NCBI GenBank assembly: GCA_002493865.1
Contig: DLAC01000060.1
Location: 1 to 8,695, forward strand
DNA length: 8,695 nucleotides
Direction of reading: 5' to 3'
Origin: Caryophanales bacterium UBA7057
GTDB taxonomy: Bacteria; Bacillota_I; Bacilli_A; RF39; UBA660
In this document: one piece after another, positions 1 to 6,380 of the stretch
How the letters are laid out: every line of letters begins with the position of its first letter
Position numbering within the stretch: position 1 is the first letter of the stretch
Notes under the pieces: model-generated
Seen by the model: the letters and a program-made list of their open reading frames with translations, nothing else
The model's database searches: none
Told to the model about the DNA's origin: nothing
Translations under genes and position numbers: made by a program

Positions 1-56
1 TAGCATAATATAAAACTAACTGTAAATAACTATTTGTGTTTTATAATCTACCGAGA

Positions 57-860
57 TTAGACCATCTCATCTAATCTTTCCTCTAAGGAATGAAGACATT
101 CTTCAGGGACTTGAGAAATTCCAAGTTCTGAGTTATGAATCGCACCATGATAGTCACTACCACCGGTCTCTAATAAGTGATTTTTCTCAGCCAATTTATG
201 ATATTTTTTACTATTTTGTTCTGGGTAATATACTTCAATTCCATCAATTCCATAAGAAATAATTTCATTCACCATTTCATCTGTTAAGTATAATGGATGT
301 GCCAGTACTGTCACTGCATGGTTCCTTTTCAAAAGATCAATTCCCTCTTTGGTGGTCATTCGATCAATTTCTACATAAGCAGGAGAATCATCATTTAGAA
401 ATTTTTCAAATACTTCATCTACTGTATAACCATACTTCTCACCGATTGCTCTTGCGATATGAGGACGTGCAATCACTCCGTGGCTATTTTTCTTTACTTC
501 TTCATAATCAATTTCTATATCGAAATATTCTTTTAGTCCTTTTAAGATTTTTTGAATTCTTACCTCTCGTTTCTTTTTGATGCGAACTAAATATTCTCTT
601 AATACATCCATCTTGGGAAGTGGTTTTGGAAAGTACCCTAAAATGTGAACTGGTTTCCCATTGAAATAGGTAGATAGTTCAATTCCAAAAATCATAGGAT
701 AGTTTAAACCCAGTTTCATATATTCATCGATTCCTTGAACAGTATCATGATCTGTTAATGCAAAAGCATCAATCTGTTTTTCCTTTGCTTCTTCAATTAA
801 TTCTAAGACGGTCATGGTTCCATCTGAATTATTAGAATGTACATGCAAATCTACTTTCAT
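57..860 (-). CDS. PHP-domain metal-dependent phosphoesterase (TrpH/YciV-like)
   Basis: This 267-residue protein has the PHP fold, which holds a cluster of metal ions and cleaves phosphoester bonds. The metal ligands are visible in family order: HVH at residues 6-8 with D13, the TDHD block at 36-39, E61 in GIELS, H72, H134 in RPHIAR, H188 in AHP, and D236 and H238 in GGSDYHG. Length and motif order match the stand-alone TrpH/YciV group. Characterised members of that group are 3',5'-nucleoside bisphosphate phosphatases or 5'-3' exoribonucleases acting on short RNA; the exact substrate here is inference. No signal peptide is seen, so it is probably cytoplasmic. The ATG start at 860 is preceded by GGTGAT a few bases upstream. 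It is the last gene on the strand in this window, 97 bases after the preceding stop, and that gap carries a direct repeat. Confidence 0.9.
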   Translation of the reverse strand: MKVDLHVHSNNSDGTMTVLELIEEAKEKQIDAFALTDHDTVQGIDEYMKLGLNYPMIFGIELSTYFNGKPVHILGYFPKPLPKMDVLREYLVRIKKKREVRIQKILKGLKEYFDIEIDYEEVKKNSHGVIARPHIARAIGEKYGYTVDEVFEKFLNDDSPAYVEIDRMTTKEGIDLLKRNHAVTVLAHPLYLTDEMVNEIISYGIDGIEVYYPEQNSKKYHKLAEKNHLLETGGSDYHGAIHNSELGISQVPEECLHSLEERLDEMV

Positions 861-885
861 AATATCACCACTATTATCTTAACAT

Positions 886-954
886 TTTTTCCACAACTTT
901 TGTGAATTATTTTATCCCTATAACATTAGAAAAATGTTTTTCCACAATCTTTGT
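886..954. repeat. 18-base direct repeat with DnaA-box-like 9-mers
   Basis: Two copies of an 18-base motif lie at 886-903 and 937-954 and agree at 16 of 18 positions. Both begin TTTTTCCACAA and end TTTGT. Each contains TTTTCCACA (887-895 and 938-946), which fits the relaxed DnaA box TTWTNCACA. Between them, 922-938 forms a perfect 6-base inverted repeat (AACATT, 5-base loop, AATGTT). The block fills the 97-base gap between the orphan gene at 958 and the PHP gene. It could bind DnaA or a local regulator, or be coincidence in AT-rich DNA. Confidence 0.45.
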
Positions 955-957
955 TGA

Positions 958-1518
958 TTACTTACCATATGTTAGTACTTTCTCTATACTTTTTTCAACA
1001 ATTTCCCCGATTGAGAAGTATCCCAAGCTTTGATAAAATTCTAAGACTTCTTCATAAAATTCACATTGATTACTATGACCAATTACCACATCAATCCACG
1101 GAGTTAAATTTTTTGTTTTAGAAGAATCTTTGCTCATTAAAATTGTCACTTTTTCTTCCGTGGTGAAAGCACTCATACGCTGCTTTCCCTGACCAAAGGA
1201 ATCAATAGACACAAATGGGTGCTTTTCTATCGAACCTGCAAGTTTATAGAAGATGTTATATAGTGGGTGTTCTTTTTTTACTGTGAAACTGACGGTTTCT
1301 GCTTGCTCCTGTTGGTTTCTTTTTGGTTCTAACCTCTTATAACCACTAATACAAAATAATGGAAATTCTTCTTTACAGTCCATAGGCAAAGCTCGTAACC
1401 GTAAGAGTTCAGAAATTTTTCCTCCCTCTTCTGTAATCACAACATAACTTAAATTTTTTCCATCCCTATCATATAATACATACGTATTTTTTTTATTTTC
1501 CATTTCTAAATTACACAT
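958..1518 (-). CDS. Hypothetical protein, 186 residues, unrecognised
   Basis: I do not recognise this protein. It appears soluble, with no signal peptide or membrane segment, mixed charged and hydrophobic stretches, and predicted alternating strands in the first 60 residues (TYVLYDRDGKNLSYVVIT). The C-terminal third looks more helical (FYEEVLEFYQSLG). No catalytic motif stands out. The ATG at 1518 is supported by AAGGAG six bases upstream, which favours it over the second methionine at residue 6. It begins 57 bases after the stop of the preceding gene, and a probable terminator lies in that gap. It may therefore have its own weak promoter or depend on readthrough. Nothing in the neighbourhood fixes its function. 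Confidence 0.75.
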   Translation of the reverse strand: MCNLEMENKKNTYVLYDRDGKNLSYVVITEEGGKISELLRLRALPMDCKEEFPLFCISGYKRLEPKRNQQEQAETVSFTVKKEHPLYNIFYKLAGSIEKHPFVSIDSFGQGKQRMSAFTTEEKVTILMSKDSSKTKNLTPWIDVVIGHSNQCEFYEEVLEFYQSLGYFSIGEIVEKSIEKVLTYGK

Positions 1519-1567
1519 TTGAGTCTCCTTCCATTGTGGTTAACTACATCACCACTCTTTTCCATTT

Positions 1568-1590
1568 AAAAAAAACTATGAATAGTTTTT
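1568..1590 (-). terminator. AT-rich Rho-independent terminator overlapping a stop codon
   Basis: On the minus strand an 8-base perfect stem, AAAAACTA with TAGTTTTT around a TTCA loop, runs straight into three further Ts. The TAG stop of the gene ending at 1576 lies inside the 3' arm. The stem is almost all A-T, so termination strength is uncertain. Confidence 0.5.
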
Positions 1591-1980
1591 CAAAACAATA
1601 TATTCTAACTTGCAGCCTGTGACTTTTCTTTTTTGTTTATTTTCAGATTTTTCCGATTCTAAGAATGTTTGCATTAATATATCTTGTTCCCCTACCAAAA
1701 ATTTTTGATTTTGTAAATCAAATAATGTTTGGATAGTTTCCTCTCTTCTTGTATACCTATTTCCTGAAATAATAGCTACATACTGATCATTAAATTCACA
1801 GAAAGTATACTCTCCTGCAATTATATTTTTTTCATACTTTCCAATCTCAAAAGTCTTTTCGCTCGTACAAAACATAATACTTCGAGTAGTTGAATAATTT
1901 TCACTTTTATCTTGTGCGAATAATGTGTATCGATCAGATTCATATAAAATTGTTGGCTCCCATGTTCTTTCAATTGCCAT
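1576..1980 (-). CDS. Hypothetical protein, 134 residues, unrecognised
   Basis: I do not recognise this small soluble protein, which starts MAIERTWEP. A longer open frame reaches back to a GTG at 2019. I place the start at the ATG at 1980 because AGAGGGG sits at the right distance upstream of it, while the GTG has no ribosome binding site and falls almost on the expected transcription start. The body is rich in aromatic residues and short predicted strands (YTLFAQ, YTFCEFNDQYVAII), suggesting a small beta fold. The end is basic and lysine-rich (SENKQKRK). A good promoter lies about 40 bases upstream, and a probable terminator overlaps the stop codon, so it looks like a monocistronic unit. There is no visible signal peptide. 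Confidence 0.7.
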   Translation of the reverse strand: MAIERTWEPTILYESDRYTLFAQDKSENYSTTRSIMFCTSEKTFEIGKYEKNIIAGEYTFCEFNDQYVAIISGNRYTRREETIQTLFDLQNQKFLVGEQDILMQTFLESEKSENKQKRKVTGCKLEYIVLKNYS

Positions 1981-2021
1981 AAACATCCCCTCTTTCTTGT
2001 CACTCTTTTTTTTGCACACTT

Positions 2022-2050
2022 ATTTTACCTTTTTTGCTGTGTATTTGCAA
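2022..2050 (-). promoter_or_regulatory. Sigma-A-type promoter for the 134-residue orphan
   Basis: On the minus strand, TTGCAA (2045-2050) is separated by exactly 17 bases from TAAAAT (2022-2027). This is close to the TTGACA-17-TATAAT consensus. Transcription would start near 2015, giving a leader of about 35 bases to the ATG at 1980. Confidence 0.65.
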
Positions 2051-2087
2051 GTGTTTTTTCTTTTAACAAATAATTCCATGATAATAG

Positions 2088-2112
2088 ATTATAAAAAGAA
2101 GAACTTTATAAT
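2088..2112. repeat. Inverted repeat in the gap upstream of the promoter
   Basis: ATTATAAA (2088-2095) and TTTATAAT (2105-2112) form a perfect 8-base inverted repeat around a 9-base loop. It lies between the stop at 2152 and the promoter at 2050. No T-run follows on the minus strand, so a terminator is doubtful; an operator or chance are the alternatives. Confidence 0.3.
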
Positions 2113-2151
2113 ACCCCTTTCCTATTTTGAGTATCACAAAGCCCTTCTAGA

Positions 2152-2778
2152 TTATGAAACAATCACTTTTAATGTCGCATCTGGATCTTTTAAAATCCGA
2201 ACCTTTGGAATAGGTCCTATTTGCCCTTTCACTTCCATTGATACAATTTGATTCATAATTTTATCCTGCTCTAGTGTATCTATATTCGTCATTTCAAAAT
2301 TTCTCATTTGATATTGTGTATCTAAATTGATGGTAAAACAAGAAGGTGATTTATCGTCCTTGGTTCTCTCTAAATAAGGAACACCAATTTCCAAGGCTCC
2401 AAAATATTCTTGATAAATATATGGAAGTGATGTTACAAAACTATTCCAATAAGGATTTTCTGTTTTGGTATCTAGTATGAGGCTTACGAATTCAAAGGGA
2501 TCATTCGGTATTACATCTAATGTTGAATCTGAAGAAAGCATATAGTCCTTACAAATATCAAGCAATACTTTATTTAATATGGAAATCATCTCTTCTTTCG
2601 AAAACTTTGTAAGAAACAATAATTCAATAATATCCATATCTTCATCTTGATCAATTTTATTTTCTGCTAGTACTATTTTCATTTGTTGCATATTTCTTAA
2701 CAATAACTGATGAAAATAATTAAAAGGTATTTCTTCTCCCAAAGATATTTCTTCTTCCAAAAATATTTCTTCTTCCAT
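2152..2778 (-). CDS. Hypothetical acidic protein, 208 residues, with N-terminal hexapeptide repeat
   Basis: I do not recognise this protein. The first 18 residues are three imperfect copies of a six-residue unit (MEEEIF, LEEEIS, LGEEIP), encoded by an 18-base tandem DNA repeat that begins at the start codon. Residues from about 20 to 90 look helical (FHQLLLRNMQQMKIVL; KEEMISILNKVLLDIC). The remainder is mixed, ending in a probable beta segment (PKVRILKDPDATLKVIVS). No membrane segment or catalytic motif is seen. An alternative GTG at 2787 is less likely because the AGGAAG ribosome binding site almost touches it, whereas it sits 8 bases from the ATG at 2778. The gene has its own promoter, placed between it and the Nudix gene. 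Confidence 0.75.
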   Translation of the reverse strand: MEEEIFLEEEISLGEEIPFNYFHQLLLRNMQQMKIVLAENKIDQDEDMDIIELLFLTKFSKEEMISILNKVLLDICKDYMLSSDSTLDVIPNDPFEFVSLILDTKTENPYWNSFVTSLPYIYQEYFGALEIGVPYLERTKDDKSPSCFTINLDTQYQMRNFEMTNIDTLEQDKIMNQIVSMEVKGQIGPIPKVRILKDPDATLKVIVS

Positions 2779-2782
2779 AGAT
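2729..2782. repeat. 18-base tandem repeat, three copies, spanning a start codon
   Basis: Three adjacent 18-base units (2729-2746, 2747-2764, 2765-2782) share the plus-strand pattern ATTTCTTCTTCC followed by AAAGAT or a near match. They differ at only a few positions. The unit is in phase with the codons, so copy-number changes would add or remove six residues without a frameshift. The outermost unit includes the ATG of the 208-residue gene. Confidence 0.8.
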
Positions 2783-2802
2783 ATCACTTCCTAACGATTA
2801 TT

Positions 2803-2830
2803 ATTATAGGGATTTTTTTATAAAATGCAA
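2803..2830 (-). promoter_or_regulatory. Sigma-A-type promoter for the 208-residue orphan
   Basis: The minus strand shows TTGCAT (2825-2830), a 16-base spacer and a perfect TATAAT (2803-2808). It sits immediately after the stop of the upstream Nudix gene. Transcription would start near 2796, less than 20 bases before the ATG at 2778. Confidence 0.65.
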
Positions 2831-2837
2831 TGAAAAA

Positions 2838-3410
2838 TTATTTAATATTTAGGATTCTATCCATTTTATCTAAAACTACTTGATTTCCTATATTTTTCTT
2901 CAACTCTTCCATATTTACCCATTGATATTCTGATAATTCATCTGTATCCATGTGGACTTTGGCAATTTCATCTATAGTGAATAAATATCTAAAATCAAAA
3001 TGAGTATGTTCCTTTAAGTTCAATCTCTCATTATAAGGAATTGAATGCGTATCAATATCTATAGGAACAAATTCACTCGAAGAAATTTTTACTTCCTCTA
3101 AATCTAGTATTCCTGTTTCTTCTTCTACTTCTCTTCTTGCTGCTTCTAGTGGATTCTTATCATCAGAATTTACGTGTCCTCCTGGATATAAAAAGCATTT
3201 CATATCTTTATGATATAAAACTAAAAATAACTGTTCTTTTTTTGCATAAACAAATCCACTAGCTACCACATGTCCATCAAAATTATTCCAATCTATGATT
3301 TCGTTCGAATCATGATCTTTTAAAAATTCTAAAAATGGATGCTGTCTTTCTTTTTCTTCTGGAAATATTTTTAAATATTCTTCTAATATTTCTAATATTT
3401 GATTTTTCAT
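2838..3410 (-). CDS. Nudix hydrolase with N-terminal helical extension
   Basis: Nudix enzymes split nucleoside diphosphates linked to another group, using metal held by the glutamates of the Nudix box. The box is at residues 77-101: GGHV, then R93-E94-V95-x-E97-E98-x-G100-I101. The loop between the glycines and RE is one residue longer than the strict G-x5-E-x7-RE spacing. A helical segment (about 1-45), ending in FDGHVVASG, precedes the catalytic domain. This layout is shared with a Firmicutes and actinobacterial group of about 180-190 residues with unassigned substrates. The start at 3410 lies 14 bases after the stop of the peptidase gene with only a weak ribosome binding site, suggesting translational coupling in a two-gene operon. 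The substrate cannot be read from sequence. Confidence 0.88.
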   Translation of the reverse strand: MKNQILEILEEYLKIFPEEKERQHPFLEFLKDHDSNEIIDWNNFDGHVVASGFVYAKKEQLFLVLYHKDMKCFLYPGGHVNSDDKNPLEAARREVEEETGILDLEEVKISSSEFVPIDIDTHSIPYNERLNLKEHTHFDFRYLFTIDEIAKVHMDTDELSEYQWVNMEELKKNIGNQVVLDKMDRILNIK

Positions 3411-3424
3411 ACGTTTATCATTTT

Positions 3425-4501
3425 CTAATCAGAGAAAATGGATTCATTGATCCTAATTGTTTTATGATCGTAGTCAATGGTAGCTTCTCTATCATACGGT
3501 AAAATACATCTTGGTACAGAATGACCAAAATTTACATTGTATAAAACTGGTGTTTTTATATCCGTAAATACTTTTTGATAGATTTCTTTATATTCTTCAT
3601 AATACTGTTCATCCATTGGTTTTCCAACAATGATTCCTTTTACATTTTGAAGGATATTCCGCTTTTTGAATTCTAAAAGAATCTTTTCTAACGTTTCTGG
3701 AACCATTCTTTCTTCACTTGTTTCTAAGAATAAAACTTTTTCTTTCCATTCTTCTTCTGTTGGAAGAATTTTATATTTTTCATAAATTCTTGGTTCATCG
3801 TCATACCTAGTACCCACATAGGCTTCATAAATACTCTCGATACAGCCACCATATAATTTTCCAGTGACTACGCCACTGCCATGAATTGTTTCAAACCCAT
3901 GTTCTTCTTTATGAGATTCCCTAGGTTTTCCTAATTCTTCTACTCCATAGCTTGCACGATCACTATACCAAATTGGACTCGATTTTATTTCAAAACTAGA
4001 TTCACTTAAAAAGAATTTTTCAAAATATTCTTTTGTATATGGGAGCATTTCATAATCTAACTCTGCCAAATCTACTAATAGACAAGGTCCATAAAAAGTA
4101 GATAAACCTATTCTATTTAACATTAGATGATTATTCGTCGTATCTGAAAATCCAGTAAATATTTTAGGATGATTTCTAACGGCTTCCATAAATTCTTCAT
4201 CTTCCATCAAATAAGGAATTAATTTGTAGGTATCGATTCCACCAATCGCACTGATAATCATTTTGATACTGTCATCCATAAATGCTTGTTTTAAATCTGC
4301 TGCCCTTTCTTCTGGATGTGCTTCTAGATAGTCCATGTCTTTTAAAGCATTTTCCATAATCACTGGTTCTAATCCAAATTCTTTTAATCTTTGAATTCCA
4401 AGATCTAATTCATGTTTACAAAATGGCATACCAAGTAATCCTCTTGATAGACTTACAATTGCAACCTTATCTCCCTTTTTTAAACGTTTTGGTTTTATCA
4501 T
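3425..4501 (-). CDS. S66 family peptidase (LD-carboxypeptidase/MccF-like)
   Basis: This 358-residue serine peptidase belongs to family S66. Its members are LD-carboxypeptidases that trim murein tetrapeptides in the cytoplasm, or MccF-type enzymes that cut the amide bond linking a peptide or amino acid to a nucleotide. The catalytic set is visible: nucleophile S119 in TGFSDTT, E222 in YGGCIES and H327 in NFGHSVPR. The GGCIE block and about 350-residue length resemble the MccF-like branch more than short LdcA enzymes, so the role may be detoxification rather than peptidoglycan recycling; this is inference. The ATG at 4501 is chosen over an in-frame ATG at 4585 because AGGAG lies 8 bases upstream, and the extension would read back through the promoter and upstream terminator. 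No signal peptide is evident. The Nudix gene follows after 14 bases. Confidence 0.85.
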   Translation of the reverse strand: MIKPKRLKKGDKVAIVSLSRGLLGMPFCKHELDLGIQRLKEFGLEPVIMENALKDMDYLEAHPEERAADLKQAFMDDSIKMIISAIGGIDTYKLIPYLMEDEEFMEAVRNHPKIFTGFSDTTNNHLMLNRIGLSTFYGPCLLVDLAELDYEMLPYTKEYFEKFFLSESSFEIKSSPIWYSDRASYGVEELGKPRESHKEEHGFETIHGSGVVTGKLYGGCIESIYEAYVGTRYDDEPRIYEKYKILPTEEEWKEKVLFLETSEERMVPETLEKILLEFKKRNILQNVKGIIVGKPMDEQYYEEYKEIYQKVFTDIKTPVLYNVNFGHSVPRCILPYDREATIDYDHKTIRINESIFSD

Positions 4502-4520
4502 TCTATCATCTCCTGTTGTT

Positions 4521-4529
4521 ATTATAGCA
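4521..4529 (-). promoter_or_regulatory. Extended -10 promoter element for the S66-Nudix operon
   Basis: TGCTATAAT on the minus strand is a perfect extended -10 element (TATAAT at 4521-4526). No good -35 hexamer is found 16-18 bases upstream, as extended -10 promoters allow. Transcription would start near 4514, at or next to the ribosome binding site of the ATG at 4501, leaving an unusually short leader. Confidence 0.5.
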
Positions 4530-4550
4530 TATTCATTCCTATTTTTATTA

Positions 4551-4576
4551 AAAGAAAAAAGCTTATTTTCTAAGCT
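4551..4576 (-). terminator. Rho-independent terminator after the paralogue operon
   Basis: On the minus strand AGCTTA pairs perfectly with TAAGCT around a GAAAA loop and is followed by TTTTTCTTT. It lies 11 bases past the stop of the oxidoreductase remnant. It would end transcription of the paralogue unit just before the promoter of the S66 gene. Confidence 0.65.
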
Positions 4577-4586
4577 CAGTTTCAAA

Positions 4587-4763
4587 CTACATAGTTCTCA
4601 TGTCATCAATTAGTTTCAGTGCAACAATTCCTTCTTCTAATGTTGTTCCTGGATTTACTTCTAACTCATTATTTAAGTAATATTTTATAAGATTTTCCAC
4701 TTCATTTTTATATAGATTTTCTTCATTGTAATTCATTGCATATATTTGTTCTTTCTTTTCCAT
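4587..4763 (-). pseudogene. C-terminal remnant of a Gfo/Idh/MocA-type oxidoreductase
   Basis: This short frame encodes 58 residues from an ATG at 4763 to TAG at 4587. The text NEVENLIKYYL, followed by PGTTLEEGIVALKLIDDM, matches the pattern that closes Gfo/Idh/MocA sugar and polyol dehydrogenases: an N-E-I/V-E-x-F/L-I helix, then a T-L-E-D/E-x-x-x-A-L-x-x-I-D-x-I helix. The NAD-binding Rossmann domain and catalytic residues of such an enzyme, normally over 300 residues, are absent. There is no ribosome binding site. The frame runs back in phase to the stop of the preceding paralogue (4791) as DFNYHQLNF, so homology may begin slightly upstream of the ATG. I read it as a decayed tail left after loss or replacement of the 5' part. 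Expression as a small peptide is possible but unsupported. Confidence 0.55.
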
Positions 4764-4790
4764 AAAATTTAACTGGTGGTAATTAAAATC

Positions 4791-5537
4791 TTAGAAACAT
4801 TTCTCTTTAATTTTTGCGATTTGTTCTATTCTTTCCTCTGATGTTAAAATAGGTCTTCCATCTATGTAATATAGTTTTAGACTAGAACCTGTTTCTTTTA
4901 AAACCTCTTCAAATAACATAACTCTCTTATAATATTTGTTGATAAACTCCTCTTCACTTAATTTCAATAAATCTTCTTTGGCATCCATATACCATGAATT
5001 ATAATCTATCAATTCATAGTCATTTTTTAAATGAGAAACTTTCCAAATATAATCGAAAAAAGAATCTAATGGTGAAGCATAAGGAAGCGTAATACCAACA
5101 AAATAATCGATTGCTATTTTATCTTTTACTTGAATTTCTCCAGGCATATTATTGGCTGGTTCTTTACATACTGGTAATTCCTTTAAAAGCTTAGAATCTA
5201 AAATCATGGCAGGCTTAAACTGAATATATAATTTATAAGAGGAAAGACATTCATTATTGACTTTTCCTGAAAAGTGTCCTGGAAATAAGGATAACCTATT
5301 AACATGTGTAGAGATAGAAACGTAAGTATCCCCATTCCAATTTCCAGTGGGTCTTCTTATGATTCTTTTATAATAGTCTTCTTCAGATAATAATGTTTTT
5401 AAAATTTTTCTAGAAGCAATGATTTTGAAATTTAATATATCTTTCATTATTTCAGCTTCCACAGGACTTGTATCTCTTTCTATAGAACAAGCAAATATCC
5501 CATGAAATAAGTACTGATCCATTGCAAGTTTTTCCAA
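4791..5537 (-). CDS. ADP-ribosyltransferase-like protein of unknown function, copy A
   Basis: This 248-residue soluble protein is a diverged paralogue of the gene just upstream at 5562-6305. Shared blocks in order are MEKL-x3-QYLFHGI (H12), RKILK (43-47), NWNGDTYVSI (Y72), ILDSKLLKEL (112-121), GEIQVKDKI (E134) followed by DYFVGITLP, and EEEFINKYYK near residue 205. A histidine in a first strand after Y/F, a tyrosine in a second strand and a late glutamate resemble the H-Y-E arrangement of diphtheria-toxin-type ADP-ribosyltransferases and PARP-like folds, which use NAD. That fold assignment is inference from motif spacing. The start is TTG at 5537: AAGGAGG lies 8 bases upstream, and the product then begins MEKL exactly like its paralogue. 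It follows its paralogue by 24 bases, so the pair is co-transcribed. The target is unknown. Confidence 0.7.
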   Translation of the reverse strand: MEKLAMDQYLFHGIFACSIERDTSPVEAEIMKDILNFKIIASRKILKTLLSEEDYYKRIIRRPTGNWNGDTYVSISTHVNRLSLFPGHFSGKVNNECLSSYKLYIQFKPAMILDSKLLKELPVCKEPANNMPGEIQVKDKIAIDYFVGITLPYASPLDSFFDYIWKVSHLKNDYELIDYNSWYMDAKEDLLKLSEEEFINKYYKRVMLFEEVLKETGSSLKLYYIDGRPILTSEERIEQIAKIKEKCF

Positions 5538-5561
5538 TTTTTCTTCCTCCTTCTTTTAAAA

Positions 5562-6305
5562 TTATCTTAATTTTTTCTTCAATTTCTCTACTTCTTTCAT
5601 TTGTTCAGTGGATGATGGAATCAGAATTCCCGTATCCGCACAATATAATTTTAGATTAGAATCTGTTTTTCTTAAAACCTCTTCTACCATCATGACATAC
5701 TTATAGTATTTACAAATGAATTCTTCTTCGGTTAACCAAAATAAGTCATAAATTTCCTCATCGCATGATTGGGCTCTAAGGATTCTATTGCCAAGCGAAT
5801 CTATATATTGAAAAAATAAGTTCATAGCTGGCATCTTGGGAAAAGTGATTGCAACAAAATAGTCATTTGGAATCTTACCTTCAATTTGAATCTCCCCAAT
5901 AAAACGATTTCCCTTTTCATTTACTTTGAGTTCTTGTAATAGACGTGAATCTAATACAATCGATGGAAACTGTTTTACATAAAAGTTATAGGAAAATCCT
6001 ATAGCATCCTCATCCAAACAACTATAATCTTCCAAGACAGAATGAAGTCCTTCAATTTCAGGATGAAGTGTTGGAACAATAGAAACATAGTCATCTTTAT
6101 TCCAGTTTAGTCCTCTGGCTATATTTAGTAATTTATATTCTTCGTCTGTTAAAATTTCTTTTAAGATTTTTCTAGGGGCAAGAAATCCTTTATTTAAAAT
6201 TTTTTCTAATATTTCTATTGATTCTGTCGGCTTTTGACAGTTAAAGAAACTATCCCATGGTTGTATTCCGTGATATAAATATTGATTTACATTTAATTTT
6301 TCCAT
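5562..6305 (-). CDS. ADP-ribosyltransferase-like protein of unknown function, copy B
   Basis: First gene of the paralogous pair, 247 residues, with no signal peptide or membrane segment. Candidate active-site positions are H12 (YLYHGI), Y73 (DDYVSI) and E138 (GEIQIEGKI). Between them lies ILEKILNKGFLAPRKI, which resembles the helix and glycine turn after the first strand in NAD-dependent ADP-ribosyltransferases. The block after E138, IPNDYFVAITFP, fits a closing strand. The C-terminal 60 residues (EEEFICKYYKYVMMVEEVL) are helical and conserved in copy A. The paralogues are clearly diverged in the middle region (residues about 78-105), as expected for different targets or arms-race evolution. 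The ATG at 6305 has AGAGGGG six to eight bases upstream. A strong promoter directly precedes it. Function is not established; the ART reading is a hypothesis from motif order. Confidence 0.7.
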   Translation of the reverse strand: MEKLNVNQYLYHGIQPWDSFFNCQKPTESIEILEKILNKGFLAPRKILKEILTDEEYKLLNIARGLNWNKDDYVSIVPTLHPEIEGLHSVLEDYSCLDEDAIGFSYNFYVKQFPSIVLDSRLLQELKVNEKGNRFIGEIQIEGKIPNDYFVAITFPKMPAMNLFFQYIDSLGNRILRAQSCDEEIYDLFWLTEEEFICKYYKYVMMVEEVLRKTDSNLKLYCADTGILIPSSTEQMKEVEKLKKKLR

Positions 6306-6331
6306 GGCAATCCCCTCTTTTTATGTGCTGT

Positions 6332-6360
6332 ATTATACCATAAATACTTAGGAATTACAA
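6332..6360 (-). promoter_or_regulatory. Strong extended -10 sigma-A promoter for the paralogue operon
   Basis: TTGTAA (6355-6360) lies exactly 17 bases from TATAAT (6332-6337) on the minus strand, and TGG before the -10 makes it an extended element. This is the best promoter in the window. Transcription would start near 6325, about 20 bases before the ATG at 6305. Confidence 0.75.
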
Positions 6361-6380
6361 TGAATTTCTATTTTTATGAA

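Noticed and set aside
10..44. ATAAAAC and GTTTTAT inverted repeat after the PHP stop codon as a terminator.
   Set aside because: Seven A-T-dominated pairs, a 21-base loop and no T-run on the minus strand.
293..580. Plus-strand open frame of 95 codons.
   Set aside because: It is antisense to the PHP gene, whose metal-binding motifs are complete in the minus frame.
1523..1545. Small inverted repeat GTGGT and ACCAC upstream of the 186-residue gene, possibly a riboswitch or attenuator.
   Set aside because: Only five base pairs with a 10-base loop and no conserved riboswitch core; chance is sufficient.
1821..2003. Second minus-strand frame of 60 codons overlapping the 134-residue orphan.
   Set aside because: It shares the promoter region but the AGAGGGG site is positioned for the ATG at 1980 in the other frame, and the product shows no family pattern.
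1925..2251. Plus-strand open frame of 108 codons crossing the gap at 1981-2151.
   Set aside because: Both ends are antisense to minus-strand genes, the middle overlaps a good minus-strand promoter, and no ribosome binding site precedes it.
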